Source of the DNA: Variovorax paradoxus
Lineage (GTDB): Bacteria; Pseudomonadota; Gammaproteobacteria; Burkholderiales; Burkholderiaceae_C
Direction of reading: 5' to 3'
NCBI RefSeq assembly: GCF_030815975.1
Contig: NZ_JAUSXL010000002.1
Location: forward strand, 3,584,501-3,648,500
Length of the DNA: 64,000 bases
Program-made: the position numbers and the translations under genes
Part shown: positions 1 through 9,425 of the stretch, one piece after another
Layout: every line of letters begins with the position of its first letter
Numbering within the stretch: the stretch's first letter is position 1
Notes under the pieces: model-generated
What the model was told of the DNA's origin: nothing
Databases searched by the model: none
The model's input: the letters and a program-made list of their open reading frames with translations, nothing else

Positions 1-1
1 C

Positions 2-1222
2 AATGCGCACCTCGATGGCCCGCCGCTGATCGTCACACGCACCGATGGTGCGACGCCGTTCCGGCTGGTCACGCACATCGGCGACGTCGGGCACACGCTC
101 GTCGTCGGGCCGACCGGCATGGGCAAGTCGGTGCTGCTCGCCACGCTAGCGCTGCAGTTCCGCCGCTATGCCGGCTCGCGCATTCTGGCCTTCGACATGG
201 GGCGCTCGATGCGCGCCACGGTCCTGGGGCTCGGCGGCGAGCATTACGACCTGGGGGCCGATGGCGAGATCGCTTTCCAGCCACTGGCGCGCATCGACCA
301 GGAGGGGTACCGCACCTGGGCGGCGGAGTGGGTGGAGGGACGGCTTCGGCAGGAAGGCCTCGAGGTCGGGCCGGCCGAGCGGGAGATGGTGTGGTCGGCA
401 ATGGCCAGCCTTGCATCCGCGCCGCTGGAGCAACGCACGATGACAGGCCTGGCCGTGCTGCTGCAGTCCAATACCCTGCGCCAGGCGCTGGCGCCGTATG
501 TGCTCGGTGGCGCGCACGGGCGACTGCTGGACGCGGACCGGGACCGGCTGGGCGCGTCCTCCATCCAATGTTTCGAGATGGAGGAGCTGATGCACAGCAA
601 GGCCGCGGTGCTGGCCGTGCTGGGGTACCTTTTCGCACGCTTCGACGAACGCTTCGACGGCGCGCCCACGCTGCTGATCCTCGACGAGGCCTGGCTGTTC
701 CTCGACGACCCGGTGTTCGCGGCGCGCATCCGGCAGTGGCTCAAGACGCTGCGCAAGAAGAACGTCTCAGTCATCTTCGCCACGCAGAGCCTGGCCGACA
801 TCCAGAACTCCAGCATCGCGCCGGCGATCGTGGAGAGTTGCGCGAGCCGGATCTTCCTGCCCAACCCGCAGGCCACCGAACCGCAGATCCGGGTGATCTA
901 CGAGGGCTTTGGCCTCAACAGCCGGCAGATCGACATCGTCGCCACGGCGCAGCCCAAGCGCGACTACTACTACCAGTCACGGCTGGGCAACCGGGTCTTC
1001 GAACTGAGGCTCGGACCGGTGGCGCTCGCGTTTGCCGGCGCGGGCTCGCCCGATGACCAGCGCGAGATCCACCGCGTGCAGGCGTCGGTGCTGGCGTCGC
1101 CGTTCGCGCGGATGCCTTCGGTCTTCGCGGCGGCCTGGCTGCGTCATCGTGGCCTGGGCTGGGCCGCCGACCTCCTCCCTTCGTTTTCGCCATCCTCAAC
1201 ACCGCAGGAGAAATCGCCATGA
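2..1222 (+). CDS. trbE: TrbE, VirB4-like conjugation ATPase (C-terminal part, cut by window start)
   Basis: The open frame enters from the left edge, so the N-terminus is missing; 406 residues are visible. The Walker A motif GPTGMGKS sits at about residues 38-45 and the Walker B stretch LLILDEAWLFLDD around residues 225-237, the typical VirB4/TrbE arrangement. The family is a cytoplasmic, membrane-associated hexameric ATPase that powers type IV secretion pilus assembly and DNA transfer. Its stop overlaps the trbJ start (ATGA at 1219), so the two are translationally coupled. Gene order after it (J, K-like, L, F, G, I) is the standard trb order of Tn4371-type and IncP-type elements. Confidence 0.93.
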   Translation, partial: NAHLDGPPLIVTRTDGATPFRLVTHIGDVGHTLVVGPTGMGKSVLLATLALQFRRYAGSRILAFDMGRSMRATVLGLGGEHYDLGADGEIAFQPLARIDQEGYRTWAAEWVEGRLRQEGLEVGPAEREMVWSAMASLASAPLEQRTMTGLAVLLQSNTLRQALAPYVLGGAHGRLLDADRDRLGASSIQCFEMEELMHSKAAVLAVLGYLFARFDERFDGAPTLLILDEAWLFLDDPVFAARIRQWLKTLRKKNVSVIFATQSLADIQNSSIAPAIVESCASRIFLPNPQATEPQIRVIYEGFGLNSRQIDIVATAQPKRDYYYQSRLGNRVFELRLGPVALAFAGAGSPDDQREIHRVQASVLASPFARMPSVFAAAWLRHRGLGWAADLLPSFSPSSTPQEKSP

Positions 1223-1947
1223 AGAAGAGCTTCCTTGTCATTGCCGCGGCCGCATGGTTCGGCGCCATGCCCATTGCGCGCGCGCAATGGGTCGTCGTCG
1301 ATCCGACCAATCTGATCCAGAACATCATGACGGCCGCGAACACCCTCGAGCAGATCAACAACCAGATCAAGCAGCTGCAGAACCAGGCCGAGATGCTCAG
1401 GAATCAGTCGAGAAACCTGACGAGCCTGGACTTCAGCGCACTGTCCGAGCTCCGGTCGACCCTGTCGGCCACGAACCAGCTGATCCAGCAGGCACAGGGG
1501 CTGGCCTTCAACGTCTCGCGCATGGAAGAGGAGTTCAAGCGCCTCTATCCGGAGTCGTTTTCGGCGGGCATGTCGGGCGCGCAGATGGTCGGTGATGCGC
1601 GCTTGCGCTGGCGCCATTCGCTCGAAGCCCTGCGCACGGCGACCCACGTGCAGTCGCAGGCGATGCAGAACTTCGCGGCGGACGAGCAGGCGCTCACGGA
1701 CCTCGTGAACCGCAGTCAGTCGGCCACGGGAGCCCTGCAGGCGATGCAGGCGACCAACCAGCTGCTGGCGCTGCAGTCGCGTCAGGCGATTCAGGCGCAG
1801 CAGCTGCAGATCACGCAGGACCGCGCCACGGCGCTGGAGCAGGCGCGGCAGGTGGCGGTGCAGGAGCGTGCGCGCGAGGTGCGCCGGCGCTTCATGGGCA
1901 GCGGCACGCCGTACACGCCCTACAGCGTCAACTTCTACGGCAACTGA
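1219..1947 (+). CDS. trbJ: TrbJ, periplasmic mating-pair formation protein
   Basis: A 242-residue protein with a clear signal peptide ending in ARA-Q near residue 22, followed by a long Gln/Asn/Leu-rich helical region (LEQINNQIKQLQNQAEML) typical of TrbJ/VirB5-like proteins. In the family it is a minor pilus or periplasmic component of the conjugation channel, and in IncP it is linked to entry exclusion. It overlaps trbE by four bases and is followed after 9 bases by a small lipoprotein gene. The whole trb block runs without promoters between genes and looks like one operon. Confidence 0.9.
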   Translation: MKKSFLVIAAAAWFGAMPIARAQWVVVDPTNLIQNIMTAANTLEQINNQIKQLQNQAEMLRNQSRNLTSLDFSALSELRSTLSATNQLIQQAQGLAFNVSRMEEEFKRLYPESFSAGMSGAQMVGDARLRWRHSLEALRTATHVQSQAMQNFAADEQALTDLVNRSQSATGALQAMQATNQLLALQSRQAIQAQQLQITQDRATALEQARQVAVQERAREVRRRFMGSGTPYTPYSVNFYGN

Positions 1948-1956
1948 GGGGCGTCC

Positions 1957-2265
1957 ATGAAGAAGCTTCTTCTCCTCATCACTGCCGCTGTGGTTTTGGT
2001 GCTCGCCGGCTGCGGCAAGTCCGAGCCTTCCCGGTCCGCGATCGAGTCCGTCGAATTCCTGGTCGCGAATCCCGCGCGACTGAAGGAACTGCGGGCGCAG
2101 TGCAAGGCCGATCATGCCCGGATGGGCGACGCGCAGTGCCATGCGGTGGCCGAAGCCACGCGCCAGCGCTTCATGCGTGGCGGCCCATCGCCCTACGCGG
2201 GCGAGCCGGTGCCGCCGCCGGCAGCCCCTGCATCAGCGCCGGCCGGCGCGGACGCCAAGGACTGA
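1957..2265 (+). CDS. EexN/TrbK-like entry-exclusion lipoprotein
   Basis: A 102-residue protein beginning with a type II signal sequence; the lipobox LAGC places the lipidated Cys at about residue 19. A short helical core (VEFLVANPARLKEL, later CHAVAEATRQRFM) resembles the small lipoproteins found between trbJ and trbL in Tn4371-family elements, followed by a Pro/Ala-rich tail. The expected role is surface or entry exclusion, blocking redundant conjugation into a cell that already holds the element. The assignment rests on the lipobox, the size and the conserved position rather than on a strong catalytic signature. Confidence 0.75.
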   Translation: MKKLLLLITAAVVLVLAGCGKSEPSRSAIESVEFLVANPARLKELRAQCKADHARMGDAQCHAVAEATRQRFMRGGPSPYAGEPVPPPAAPASAPAGADAKD

Positions 2266-2269
2266 TGCC

Positions 2270-3648
2270 ATGGACGATGTCGCGGTCATCGATCGCTTCC
2301 TCGATGTCTTCTCGCGCTACATCGATTCGGGCTTCGGCCTGCTGCATGGTGAGGTGGCGTTCCTGACGGCCACGTGGTCGTCATCGACATGACGCTGGCC
2401 GGCTTGTTCTGGGCCATGGGTCATGCAGCAGGGCAGGGCGACGACGTGATCGCCCGGCTGATCCGGAAGGTGCTCTATGTGGGGGCGTTTGCTTTCATCA
2501 TTGGTAATTTCAACCAGCTGGCCGGTGTCGTATTCCGCTCGTTCGCAGGGCTCGGCCTGGTGGCGTCGGGCTCCGGCCTGACACAGGCGCAGTTCCTGCA
2601 GCCGGGGCGCCTCGCGCAGGTCGGCATGGAGGCGGGCCGGCCGATCATGGAACAGATCAGCGAGATGACGGGTTTCCCCGAAACCTTCGCCCATCTGGAC
2701 ACCATCGCGGTGCTATTCCTGGCTTGGCTGGTGTTGATCGTGAGCTTCTTCGTGCTCGCAGTGCAGCTCTTCGTCACCTTGATCGAGTTCAAGCTGACCA
2801 CCCTGGCGGGCTTCGTGCTCGTGCCCTTCGCGCTGTGGAACAGGACCGCGTTCCTGGCCGAGAAGGTGCTAGGCAACGTGGTGTCCTCGGGCATCAAGGT
2901 GCTGGTGCTGGCCGTGATCGTGGGGATTGGCACCGGCCTTTTTGCGGAGTTCCGCACACCGCCGGGGGCCGAGCCGTCCATCGACCATTCGCTGACCGTC
3001 ATGCTGGCGGCGCTTGCGATGCTGGGGCTGGGGATCTTCGGACCGGGGATCGCGACCGGACTGGTGTCGGGCGCGCCGCAGCTCGGTGCTGGCACGGCGG
3101 CGGGAACGGCCCTGGGTGCGGCGGGCCTGGCCGTCGCCGGTGGCGCGGCCGTGGCGAGCGCGGGTTCTGCCGTGGCCGCGGGCGCGCGCATGGCGCCCGG
3201 CGCGGCGCGTGCGGCCATTGGCGCCGGCGCTGCGGCCGCGCGCTCGGCCAGTGGCCTGGCGAGCGGTGCGAAGTCAGCCTACCAAACGGGCGCTGCGGCA
3301 TCCAGCGGTGGAAGCGTCCGCGCGGCCGGGGCCGGTCTTGCCCATCTCGCGAAAACCGGCGCCGGCGCCGTCGGCCAACGCGTCGCGTCCGGGGCCAGGG
3401 CCGTGAAGGAGCGCGTGTCGAATTTCGTGGCCGATGCCGATGCCGCTGCGCCCGCGGCTACGGGGAATGCGGCATCTGCGGGTGCGGAAGAGGCCGGCGG
3501 ACTTCCCCCCGAACCGGCATGGGCCCGGCAGATGCGCCGCAAGCAGCAGTTGAGCCATGCGGCCTCGACGACAGCGCACGTGCTGCGCTCGGGCGACCAC
3601 GGCGGCAGCGGCACGAGCCCGAGCCTGCGCGACGAGTCCAACGCCTGA
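2270..3648 (+). pseudogene. trbL: TrbL, inner-membrane mating-pair protein, frameshifted near the N-terminus
   Basis: The expected start is ATG at 2270 (MDDVAVIDRFLDVFSRYIDS). That frame reads well until about 2373, where the protein continues in the next frame (VVIDMTLAGLFWAMGH). A single base appears to be missing in the run around 2371-2376; adding one C would restore a Leu codon and one open frame. Downstream come several hydrophobic segments (about 2,700-3,070), then a long Ala/Gly-rich, low-complexity C-terminal tail, as in TrbL/VirB6 polytopic proteins of the transfer channel. As read, only a 40-residue peptide or an internally initiated protein from about 2374 could be made. The lesion is either a true loss of transfer function or a sequence error. 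Confidence 0.8.
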
Positions 3649-3674
3649 TCCGGATCTTTTGAGGAGAACCATCC

Positions 3675-4391
3675 ATGCGATTCAAGCGACCTCAGGTGCG
3701 CTACTCGGATACGCCCGAGCCCGTCACTCCCTATCAAGCCGCGGCGCAGGTCTGGGACCAGCGCATCGGCAGTGCGCGGGTGCAGGCGAAGAACTGGCGG
3801 GTCATGGCCTTCGGCTGTCTCTCGCTGGCCCTGCTGATGGCCGGCGGACTGGTCTGGCGCTCGGCCCAGTCGATCGTGACGCCCTATGTGGTCGAGGTGG
3901 ACAACGCCGGGCAGGTGCGCGCGGTCGGCGAGGCCGCCACGCCCTACAAACCCAGCGACGCGCAGATCGCGCACCACCTGGCACGCTTCGTCACCGACGT
4001 GCGGTCCTTGTCGATCGATCCGATCGTGGTGCGTCAGAACTGGCTCGAGGCCTACGACTACACGACCGACCGAGGCGCCTCGACGCTGAACGACCATGCG
4101 CGTGCCAACGATCCGTTCTCGCGCATCGGGCAGCAGTCGATTGCCGTGCAGATCAACAGCGTGGTGCGCGCGAGCGATTCGTCGTTTCAGGTGCGCTGGA
4201 CGGAGCGGCGCTACGTCAACGGCGAGGCGGCGGGGCTCGAGCGCTGGACCGCGGTGCTGGCGATCGTGCTGCAGGCGCCGCGCACCGAGGAGCGCTTGCG
4301 CAAGAACCCGCTCGGCATCTACGTCAACGGCCTGTCCTGGAGCCGCGAGTTCGATGCGACGGATGCCGCAACGAAAGGAACCAAGCCATGA
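3675..4391 (+). CDS. trbF: TrbF, VirB8-like conjugation protein
   Basis: A 238-residue protein with a short cytoplasmic N-terminus, one membrane anchor (about residues 38-58, MAFGCLSLALLMAGGLVW) and a periplasmic VirB8/TrbF domain ending in the family-like stretch NPLGIYVNGLSWSREF. It is a bitopic inner-membrane scaffold of the transfer channel. A GAGGAG-type ribosome site at about 3661-3666 precedes the ATG. Its stop overlaps the trbG start (ATGA at 4388). Confidence 0.92.
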   Translation: MRFKRPQVRYSDTPEPVTPYQAAAQVWDQRIGSARVQAKNWRVMAFGCLSLALLMAGGLVWRSAQSIVTPYVVEVDNAGQVRAVGEAATPYKPSDAQIAHHLARFVTDVRSLSIDPIVVRQNWLEAYDYTTDRGASTLNDHARANDPFSRIGQQSIAVQINSVVRASDSSFQVRWTERRYVNGEAAGLERWTAVLAIVLQAPRTEERLRKNPLGIYVNGLSWSREFDATDAATKGTKP

Positions 4392-5428
4392 AGACGGATT
4401 TCCGTATGTACGTATCTGCGCTGATCCTGATGGAGGCGGCCGCCTTGGCCGGCTGTGCCACGCAGGGCAAGCCGCCGCCGGCGATCCCGCTGGACGAGCC
4501 GCTGGCCGCTGCCGCGCAGCCGTTGCCGGAACCGGCCCCGCCCGTCGAGGTGGTGGAGGTGCCAAAGCCCTTGCCGCTGCCCGGGCAGATAAAGGCGCTG
4601 CCGAACGAACGGGAAGCGAAGCCGGTGCCCGAGCCCGCCGACGAGAAAGTACGGGTCTCGCGGGCCAACGAAGAGGCCCGGATCGCGCCGACGCGCGAGG
4701 GCTATGTCAATGCGATCCAGGTCTGGCCGTATGCGGATGGGGCGCTCTATCAGGTCTACACGAGCCCGGGCCGCGTGACGGTCATTGCGTTGCAGCCCGG
4801 GGAGGAACTGGTGGCCGTATCGGCGGGCGACACGGTGCGCTGGATCGTGGGGGATACGGTCAGCGGCAGCGGTGCGAACCAGCGAGTCAACGTGCTCGTG
4901 AAACCCACGCGCGTGGGCCTGAAGACCAACCTGGTTATCACGACGAACCGGCGCACCTATCTGCTGGAGCTGTCTTCGACGTCGCAGGCCTGGATGGCGT
5001 CGGTGTCCTGGGACTATCCGAAGGACCGGATGCTGGCGTTGCAGAAGCAGGCGAGGGAGGCGCAGGCGGCGGCGCCTGTGGATTCGGGCCTGTCGGTGGA
5101 ACAGATCCGGTTCCGTTATGCGATCAGCGGTGACGGCGCGCCATGGAAGCCTTTGCGCGCCTTCGACGACGGGCAGCGGGTCTACATCCAGTTTCCCGGC
5201 GGCATCGCGCAGGGCGAGCTGCCGCCGCTGTTCGTGATCGGGCCGCAAGGCGATGGGCAGCTCGTGAACTATCGCTTCCGCTCGCCGTACTACGTGGTGG
5301 ACCGCCTCTTCGGCGCGGCGGAGTTGCGGTTGGGGGGCTTCAAGGGCGGTAAGGCCGAGGTGGTGCGCATCGAGCGCACGGATGGCACGAACGGCAGCGC
5401 TCGGGGTGCGCGGAGTGATGGGTCATGA
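4388..5428 (+). CDS. trbG: TrbG, VirB9-like outer-membrane core subunit
   Basis: The protein is 346 residues from the ATG that overlaps the trbF stop; longer upstream readings of this frame are a shadow of trbL/trbF. The lipobox-like LAGC at residues 20-23 suggests a lipoprotein signal. A Pro-rich linker follows (PLPEPAPPVEVVEVPKPLPLPG), then a VirB9/CagX-type beta-rich domain (YQVYTSPGRVTVIALQPGEEL, later FRYAISGDGAPWKPLRAFDDGQRVYIQFP). The family builds the outer-membrane ring of the secretion channel with TrbI. Stop and start overlap with trbI at 5425. Confidence 0.92.
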   Translation: MKTDFRMYVSALILMEAAALAGCATQGKPPPAIPLDEPLAAAAQPLPEPAPPVEVVEVPKPLPLPGQIKALPNEREAKPVPEPADEKVRVSRANEEARIAPTREGYVNAIQVWPYADGALYQVYTSPGRVTVIALQPGEELVAVSAGDTVRWIVGDTVSGSGANQRVNVLVKPTRVGLKTNLVITTNRRTYLLELSSTSQAWMASVSWDYPKDRMLALQKQAREAQAAAPVDSGLSVEQIRFRYAISGDGAPWKPLRAFDDGQRVYIQFPGGIAQGELPPLFVIGPQGDGQLVNYRFRSPYYVVDRLFGAAELRLGGFKGGKAEVVRIERTDGTNGSARGARSDGS

Positions 5429-6738
5429 GTGCGGAGGACACCGTGTCGCCCCTGTCGTCCCAGGTCACGTCCAAGGTCGCTCCGGAGACGGTGGCCCTGC
5501 GCGCGCAGCCCCGGGTGGTCGTGCGGCTTAACCGTCGCATGCTGGCGGTCGGCGCCGGCACCTTGGCCGCGGCCGTGCTCGGTGGCACCCTGTGGTCGCT
5601 GCAGTCGCAGAAACGCGAGCGCAACCCGGCCGCCGAGCTGTACAACGTGGACCGCGTGGCCCGGGCGGATGGACTGGACCAACTGCCGAAGGACTATGCC
5701 GGGATGCCGCCGGCGTCGAAGCCGGCGCCACCGGTGCTGGGGCCGCCGCTGCCGGGAGATCTCGGGTCGGCCATGGTGAAGGCACAGCAGCCGATGGAGG
5801 TGCGCGCAGTGGGCAACGGCGTCGATCCGGCGCAGGCCGAGCGGTTGGCGGCCGAGGAGGCGGCGCGCTCCTCGGTGTTCTTCCGGCGCAGCGGGGATGG
5901 TACCGCTGCGAAGCGGGCGACCGTCCCCGAGCGGACCATGCTCGCATCTGTCGGCGATCCGTCGGGGCTGGCCGCGGGGCAGCAGCCGTTCGATCCCTTG
6001 GGCGCGATGAGCCCGGCCGTGGCTTCGTCCATCGACCCTACGGCGGCGCAGAACCGCCAGGACCGCAAGGAAGCCTTTCTTGCGAATGCCGGTGACACGG
6101 CCACCCGCAATCCCGGCAGCCTGCAGGTGCCGGCTTCGCCGTACCAGGTGATGGCGGGAACCATCATCCCGGCGGCGCTGGTGACGGGCATCAACTCCGA
6201 CCTGCCGGGGCAGGTGATCGCCACCGTCACCGAAGCGGTCTACGACACGGCCACGGGGCGCCACCTGCTGATCCCACAGGGCTCGCGGCTGATCGGTCGC
6301 TACGACAGCCAGGTGGCCTTCGGGCAGCGGCGTGTGCTGCTGGTGTGGACGCGGTTGATCCTGCCCGACACGTCGTCGGTGGCGCTGGACCGGTTGCCGG
6401 GGATCGATCCGGCCGGTTATGCCGGACTGGAGGATGGGGTCGATTGGCACTGGGACCGCATCCTCGCGGGCGCGGCGTTGTCGACGCTGCTGGGCGTGGG
6501 GACGGAACTGGCGGAACCGGAGAGCCGGCCCGGCCAAGAGGGCAATCGCGTCGTGATCGCGGTGCGCGAGGGCGCGCAGGACACGGTGAACCAGGTCGGG
6601 CAGGAAATCACCAAACGCAACGCGAGCATTCAGCCGACGCTGACGATCCGGCCGGGGTTCCCGATGCGAGTGATGGTGAGCAAGGATCTTGTTCTGCGGC
6701 CGTACCAGCCGCTGTTCTTCGTGCGAGGTGGAAACTGA
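5425..6738 (+). CDS. trbI: TrbI, VirB10-like channel protein
   Basis: The 437-residue protein has a cytoplasmic N-terminus, a single membrane anchor near residues 40-57 (MLAVGAGTLAAAVLGGTL), a Pro-rich periplasmic linker and the VirB10/TrbI beta-barrel domain. Strong signatures are the runs near residues 250-300 (MAGTIIPAALVTGINSDLPG and LLIPQGSRLIGRYDS) and the C-terminal segment INPTLTIRPGFP-like (IQPTLTIRPGFPMRVMV). It spans both membranes and gates the channel. The stop overlaps the ATG of the DUF2274 gene at 6738. Confidence 0.95.
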   Translation: MSAEDTVSPLSSQVTSKVAPETVALRAQPRVVVRLNRRMLAVGAGTLAAAVLGGTLWSLQSQKRERNPAAELYNVDRVARADGLDQLPKDYAGMPPASKPAPPVLGPPLPGDLGSAMVKAQQPMEVRAVGNGVDPAQAERLAAEEAARSSVFFRRSGDGTAAKRATVPERTMLASVGDPSGLAAGQQPFDPLGAMSPAVASSIDPTAAQNRQDRKEAFLANAGDTATRNPGSLQVPASPYQVMAGTIIPAALVTGINSDLPGQVIATVTEAVYDTATGRHLLIPQGSRLIGRYDSQVAFGQRRVLLVWTRLILPDTSSVALDRLPGIDPAGYAGLEDGVDWHWDRILAGAALSTLLGVGTELAEPESRPGQEGNRVVIAVREGAQDTVNQVGQEITKRNASIQPTLTIRPGFPMRVMVSKDLVLRPYQPLFFVRGGN

Positions 6739-7019
6739 TGAGTACGACGCGTAAGCTGCGGCTGGGTCCATTGCCCAAGACAGAGAGTGTCAAGCTGACC
6801 TTCGCTTGTCCGGCCAGCCTCAAGACGGCGTTGGACCGCTATGCGGCGCTGCATGCGCAGACCTATGGGGAGGCAGTGGATGCGGTAGCGCTGATCCCGC
6901 ACATGCTGGAGGCGTTTATGGCACGGGATCGAGGGTTCACGCGAAACAAGGAAAGTTTCTGCGATGGACCTTCCCGATCTTCGCTTCGCGTGACACAGCA
7001 TGGGGAAAGCAGTTCTTAG
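6738..7019 (+). CDS. DUF2274 protein, last gene of the trb operon
   Basis: A 93-residue protein starting MSTTRKLRLGPLPKTES, with a ribbon-helix-helix-like core (LTFACPASLKTALDRYAAL, AVDAVALIPHMLEAFMARDRGF). DUF2274 proteins follow trbI in Tn4371-type elements; a DNA-binding or regulatory role is plausible but unproven. The start overlaps the trbI stop. After the conserved RGF at about residue 74, the last 20 residues (TRNKESFCDGPSRSS...) do not look like the family. The original 3' end may therefore have been replaced at the junction with the accessory region that follows. Confidence 0.8.
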   Translation: MSTTRKLRLGPLPKTESVKLTFACPASLKTALDRYAALHAQTYGEAVDAVALIPHMLEAFMARDRGFTRNKESFCDGPSRSSLRVTQHGESSS

Positions 7020-7147
7020 GGATTGCGCCAGCGCCAGCGTGCCTATCATGGGGAACGCGCGAGCGATGAAGGCCAATGGTGTGCATGGTGATGAATCGCA
7101 CCGCCAGATGCCCCGAATCGACGAAGTCTGCCCCTCATCCAGCGCCC

Positions 7148-7479
7148 TCAGGCTGTATGCGGACACACCTGTCCCATCATCGCCATCAGTTTCTTGCGCG
7201 CCATCCACAGATTGGACAGCGCAAACAGCGTGATCACATGCGCCGTGTTCTTGGCCAGCCCCTTGAACCTCACCTTCGCGAGACCGAACTGGCGCTTGAT
7301 CACCCGCAACGGATGCTCCACCTTTGCCCGCACGCTGGCCTTCAAGGACGAATTGCGCTGGGTTCCGCCGCGGTAACGGCGCAAGGCTTTCATCGGAACG
7401 GCACAGCGGCGCGCACCTGCTTGGCCCGACTCTGCCATCGCGACCCAGCCCCTGAGACCTTCCAGGTGAAAGCGCTGGG
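7148..7479 (-). mobile_element. IS5-family transposase, C-terminal remnant
   Basis: On the minus strand this frame reads KASVRAKVEHPLRVIKRQFG, then GLAKNTAHVITLFALSNLW and a C-terminal MMGQVCPHTA. That is the conserved C-terminus of IS5-type DDE transposases (the Y..R..E(K) region, VRAKVEHP.RVIK). The upstream two-thirds of the transposase is absent, replaced by the 3' end of the actP-like gene at about 7,480-7,500. The remnant suggests that insertion followed by deletion trimmed the symporter operon at this end. Confidence 0.75.
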
Positions 7480-9068
7480 CTACGACTTGGCCGAGGAGAG
7501 CATGTTTTGCGTGGGTTGGGTCGCGGAGCTCATGTAGCTTCCAACGATGCAAAGCAGGAAGGCCAGCGGCACGGTCACCAGTGCAGGGGGGTCCAACGGA
7601 ACGATGGGGGCCGCGTTGCCCAAGACCTTGACCCATACCGAAGGGCCAAGCACGGTGAGGATGAGAGAGCTGATGATGCCGGCGCTGCCACCCAGGATCG
7701 CACCGGACGCGGTGAGCTTCTTCCAGTAGATGGCGAGCAGCAGGACAGGGAATGTCGATGAGCATGCGATGGAGAAGGCCAGGCTGATCATGTAGGCGAC
7801 GTTTTGTCCTTTGCAATGCCCAGGACCACCGCAAACGCACCCAGCACAACGGTGGCGATGCGGACGATCCGGAACTCCTCGCGTTCGGTCGTGACGCGCC
7901 GCTTCAAAATGGCTCCATAAATGTCGTGGCTCACCGCGGACGCGCCCGAGAGCGTCAGGCCAGCGACCACTGCGAGGATGGTGGCGAATGCCACTGCGGC
8001 AACGATGCCGTACATCACGTCCCCGCCGAGGATGCGCGACAGGTGAAGTGCCGCGGTGTTGCCGCCTCCGATGAGCGCCCCGCTGGCATCCAGATAGGTC
8101 TTGTCCGAACGCACCAGGGACAGCGCACCAAACCCGATGATGAAGATAAGTGCGTAGAAGCCATTCATGAAAACCGATGCCCACAACACCGAGCTGCGAG
8201 CTGCCCTGGCATCCGGCACGGTGAAGAAGCGCATCAGCACATGAGGAAGTCCCGCAGTTCCAAACATCACGGCGAGGCCCAGGGAGAACGCCGACCACGG
8301 GTCTTTCGCCATGGTCGTGGTTCCCAGGATGGCGCTTCCCTTGGGATGGACGTCGACCGCGCTCGCAAGGAGTGCGGTGAAGCTGAAGTTGAACTTGGCC
8401 ATGACCATGAAAGCGATTGCGCAGCCAACGCAGAGCATGAGCACCGCCTTGACAATCTGCACCCAGGTCGTAGCCAGCATGCCGCCGAACGCCACATACA
8501 GAATCATTAGAATCCCGACCAGCACGATGGCGAAGCTGTAGTCGATACCGAAGAGCAATTGCACCAGCTGGCCGGCGCCAACCATCTGTGCAATCAGGTA
8601 GAACGAAACGATGGTGAGAGAGGCGCAGGCCGAAAAAATGCGGATTCCGTTGCCGCCGAGCTTCGAGCACACGACATCCGTGAACGTGTACTTGCCCATC
8701 TTGCGGAGCTTTCCTGCCATCAGGAACACGACCACAGGAAGACCTGTGGTGTAGCCGATGGCATAGAACAGCCCATCGAAGCCACTGCTGAACACCAGGG
8801 CCGACAAGCCGAGGAAAGCGCCGGCCGAAAGGGCATCTCCTGTGATGGCAAGACCGTTCTGAAATCCCGAGATGTTGCCACCGGCTGCATAGAAATCATT
8901 GGTCGACGAGGTGCGTCTCGCGGCCCACCAGGTGATGAGCAAGGTCGAGAGAATGACAACACCGAACAGCGACAGTGCGGTCGAGCTGATCGCTGGAGCA
9001 CCATTCCCTTGCGCCGCTGCGGCGCCGCATGTCAGAAGCAGGGCAATGAGGAGGGCCGTAGTTTTCAT
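7480..9068 (-). pseudogene. actP: ActP-like sodium:monocarboxylate symporter, frameshifted
   Basis: The start is ATG at 9068, overlapping the DUF485 stop (ATGA). A signal-like first helix ([21 protein letters not shown]) and about 12 further hydrophobic segments match the sodium/solute symporter family (SSS), acetate permease type ([15 protein letters not shown], then [12 protein letters not shown]). Near 7,800 the frame reads [10 protein letters not shown] and stops, while the next frame continues [18 protein letters not shown]...FPVLLLAIYWKKLTASGAI, so one base (probably a G in AAGG) is missing. The remaining C-terminus ends at 7480 beside the IS5 fragment and may be slightly shortened. With DUF485 directly upstream it resembles the yjcH-actP pair for uptake of acetate or similar acids. 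Confidence 0.85.
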
Positions 9069-9310
9069 TCGACACCTTCCACACGGTTCGTGATGGCGAC
9101 ATAGACGATGGTCAGGATCGCGCCAAGCGAAATGACGCCCAGTCCCGCTGCGAAGGACACGGGAACGCCGTTCGAGAGGGCCTGGCCTTGGATGAAACCT
9201 GGAGCGAAGCAGCAAGCAGCGACGAAGCACAGGTATGTCAATACCTGCAGTGCCGTGAGCGCCATCCCGAGGGTGACGTTGTCATCGTCTTGCGTGGAAA
9301 CTTGATTCAT
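9065..9310 (-). CDS. DUF485 membrane protein (YjcH-like partner of the symporter)
   Basis: An 81-residue protein from the ATG at 9310 ([11 protein letters not shown]), which has an AAGAGG ribosome site just upstream. Two hydrophobic segments ([17 protein letters not shown] and [21 protein letters not shown]) and the C-terminal TNRVE motif match DUF485 proteins. These are almost always encoded immediately before ActP-type symporters. The gene overlaps actP by four bases, so the two are co-translated. Confidence 0.85.
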   Translation of the reverse strand: MNQVSTQDDDNVTLGMALTALQVLTYLCFVAACCFAPGFIQGQALSNGVPVSFAAGLGVISLGAILTIVYVAITNRVEGVE

Positions 9311-9425
9311 TCGAACCTCTTGAGAAATGATTACTTTGGACACGTGAAAGGGAACGCGCAGCACTTGTGAAGCGCTACGTCCTTGGTGAGCGGAGGGGCT
9401 CGCCGCGGGCCGAGAGTCCGGGCGC

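Noticed and set aside
7020..7147. Possible small gene between DUF2274 and the IS5 remnant
   Set aside because: The short frames there show no family resemblance, no ribosome site and lie between mobile-element scars.
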